Of a stretch of DNA of 64,000 bases, positions 63,301-64,000 are shown in pieces (within the stretch, counting starts at the first letter, position 1; each line of letters opens with the position of its first letter). The position numbers were made by a program, and so were the translations under genes. Source of the DNA: Flavobacterium ginsengisoli (GTDB taxonomy: Bacteria > Bacteroidota > Bacteroidia > Flavobacteriales > Flavobacteriaceae); contig NZ_CP121110.1 of the NCBI RefSeq assembly GCF_029625315.1, forward strand, positions 434,001 to 498,000, written 5' to 3'. The notes under the pieces were generated by a model, which did no database searches, was not told the DNA's origin, and was given only the letters and a program-made list of their open reading frames with translations.

Positions 63301-63423
63301 ATCACCAATTACTCAGGTATCGATCCTGAATTCTCACGAGCTTCAGTAATTGATACTGGTGTAGACCGTTTTGTTTATCCATTTACAAGATCATTTGTTT
63401 CTGGTATTCAGTATATATTTTAA
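60301..63423 (+). CDS. SusC-family TonB-dependent outer-membrane transporter (second PUL)
   Basis: 1,040 residues from ATG 60301. The longer frame from 60208 adds 31 Lys/Thr-rich residues before an obvious signal peptide (RRLYFIPLLLCLWLPNINFA), so I reject it. CarboxypepD_reg-like domain (KTISGKVTDDKNNTLPGVSI), linker LNEVVIIGYGSQKKSNVTGA, plug (ALQGLVAGVNVQKSGGVAGA, VLKDGAAAAIYGSVAANGVI) and a barrel ending FTRSFVSGIQYIF. It begins a second polysaccharide-utilisation pair with the SusD gene downstream. Substrate is unknown because the enzymes lie beyond the window. Confidence 0.92.
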   Translation: MNRKLIRRLYFIPLLLCLWLPNINFAQAQKTISGKVTDDKNNTLPGVSISIKDSKFNATTDIDGNYTLVYSSTLENPVIVFSYVGFTGISEEVNNRKELNVVMQEETNKLNEVVIIGYGSQKKSNVTGAISTVKKESLETRATTSPAEALQGLVAGVNVQKSGGVAGASVSVKIRGVNTFGATEPLYIIDGFQGSINTINPTNIESMEVLKDGAAAAIYGSVAANGVIIVTTKNGQKEGVKVDFSSFLSITNPSKTLDLLDADGYKTVNKRMYDEYNKYATSPKPLPAYITAPSDTNTDWQDEVFRSGLTQNYGLGIQGRQGDFKFALYGNYVKQKGIVIDNEFGQQTGSARVSFKKSIFDIDGKMAYMGTQNALPNFQLKEVYTMSPLVPVYDSSEEYGYGLSNKNGLPAGTNPVAEEHFRKSNDIGQDITANIATTANIAPWLKYKLAYSYRVKNNQQTAHFPPYIANPKEVHLYPMQTELRTTWNEQILDNIITIDKTFGKHVFGLMLGNTFNSQASNWNQVSVEGKTTDYTVENGQLVSIDRPSGFLDPSFETIGAGKGGTYSADGSKFQYNRVSFFSRLNYSYNDRYLLQVTVRKDGSSKFGEDSRWGTFPSIALGWKIEQEDFFPKDMILSTLKLRASWGQLGNEAALGYYSANTLIKTGNTLGNGYVQGIGSNPWPGSIATALENRNLQWETTDSKNIGIDYTLLKGKISGSMNYYHNVTDNLLITKKLAPSAGIDDPVLNVGKISNSGFEFEVNYRDQVNEFKYNAGLNLTTLKNRVEELANDGQTIYGEGLKYGDEHFPTQARVGSPISGFYLYKTDGIFQSADEVAAHNKNGVLLQPNAKPGDIRFKDLNGDGVIDEKDKAYAGTGLPKLEVNLSLGASYKGFDFSALIGSGWGNKLYNGNRYFYESMNSGTNMLASTLNSWTPENHSNIPRAVLQDPNGNSRESDRFLESGDFIRMRQLQLGYTIPSKMLGKAKIDKLRIYISAENLFTITNYSGIDPEFSRASVIDTGVDRFVYPFTRSFVSGIQYIF

Positions 63424-63445
63424 TTCTATTTAATAAGACACTATC

Positions 63446-64000
63446 ATGAAAAAGATATTTTTAATATTATCCACTATAGGTTTATTCACTTTTGCAAGTT
63501 GTGATGATTATCTGGATCAGCAATCGCCTGATCAGCTTACATCAGATAATTTCTGGAGAAACAAAGCTGACGCCGAATCAGCTTTAGCGACCACTTATTC
63601 TCAGTTAGAATGTGCGGTTGATGAGTGGGCTTTCGCCGAAGTAAAATGGCCAGTTGAGGCTTATCGTGAAGACATAAACGAATTAGGAAGCGATGCATTG
63701 AACTACCAAAACTGGGTAGAACTTTCGACTTTTACGTACACCAACGGAAACAGTCAGTTTACTAGTTATTGGAAAATTAATTATAGAGGAATCAGTAATG
63801 CCAATCAGGTTATTGATAAGTTACCACAGGTTCCTTCAGATAAAATAACTGATGCAGACCGCAAACAAATTGAAGCCGAAGCTCGTTTTTTACGTGCTTA
63901 CTATCATATGAAACTTATTCTTAACTGGAATCAAATCTATATTAGAAATAAATATGTTACTAAAGAAAGCGATTTGAATATTCCTTTGTCAACACGTGCA
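63446..64000 (+). CDS. SusD-family lipoprotein, 3'-truncated by the window edge
   Basis: Starts 23 bases after the SusC stop and runs off the window at 185 residues. Lipobox FTFASC (Cys19), then CDDYLDQQSPDQLTSDNFWR, the classic start of mature SusD proteins; RGISNANQVIDKLPQV and IEAEARFLRAYYHMKLIL are the first TPR helices. Frame is intact over the visible part. Confidence 0.9.
   Translation, partial: MKKIFLILSTIGLFTFASCDDYLDQQSPDQLTSDNFWRNKADAESALATTYSQLECAVDEWAFAEVKWPVEAYREDINELGSDALNYQNWVELSTFTYTNGNSQFTSYWKINYRGISNANQVIDKLPQVPSDKITDADRKQIEAEARFLRAYYHMKLILNWNQIYIRNKYVTKESDLNIPLSTRA

Overview
The window looks like the chromosome of a Flavobacterium-type member of the Bacteroidota. It is AT-rich, has SusC/SusD pairs, a T9SS type A sorting tail, a hybrid two-component regulator, and promoters of the Bacteroidota form (TTTG, 17-23 bases, TANNTTTG). 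I saw no rRNA, tRNA or CRISPR array.

Layout. (1) 1-8.5 kb: the 3' part of a class I lanthipeptide-like (RiPP) operon. It holds a LanB-type dehydratase cut by the left edge, two tandem paralogous glycosyltransferase-like proteins, a C39-peptidase ABC exporter and an HlyD-type membrane fusion protein, separated by 2-20 bases. The precursor peptides and any LanC cyclase must lie upstream. (2) 8.5-17.3 kb: a loose region of small genes (XRE regulator, VOC protein, cold-shock protein, receiver-only response regulator, SDR oxidoreductase, secreted beta-helix protein, lipoprotein). Long non-coding stretches between them hold two candidate structured RNAs, an 18-copy AGTT repeat, gene remnants and an orphan operator-promoter. 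(3) 17.5-21.5 kb: an AraC regulator next to a TetX-like FAD monooxygenase, then a TPR/transmembrane/HTH regulator. (4) 22.1-35.1 kb: one giant secreted T9SS protein of about 4,030 residues (beta-helix units, then MBG/YDG repeats, then a sorting tail) and an outer-membrane beta-barrel. (5) 35.5-41.8 kb: AsmA-like protein, AraC regulator, small membrane protein, Tat-exported alkaline phosphatase. (6) 42.1-56.9 kb: a fructan (levan/inulin) utilisation locus: sensor-regulator with a periplasmic sugar-binding domain, MFS sugar porter, two GH32 enzymes, SusC, SusD, surface binding protein and fructokinase. (7) 57.0-60.1 kb: Lrp regulator divergent from a DUF1338 (HglS-like) enzyme and an ALDH7-family dehydrogenase, which fits lysine catabolism. 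(8) 60.3 kb to the right edge: a second SusC/SusD pair.

The most striking sequence-level signal is that about 20 reading-frame breaks are scattered over otherwise well-conserved genes. At least 15 of them fall exactly on what would be a GCAGC or GCTGC (GCWGC) site carrying one extra base; a sixteenth fits with two extra bases. Removing the extra base restores a family-typical protein each time. I read this as a modification-linked base-calling artefact that reveals GCWGC methylation in the source strain, not as true pseudogenes. I therefore annotate the broken genes as single reconstructed CDSs and note each break.
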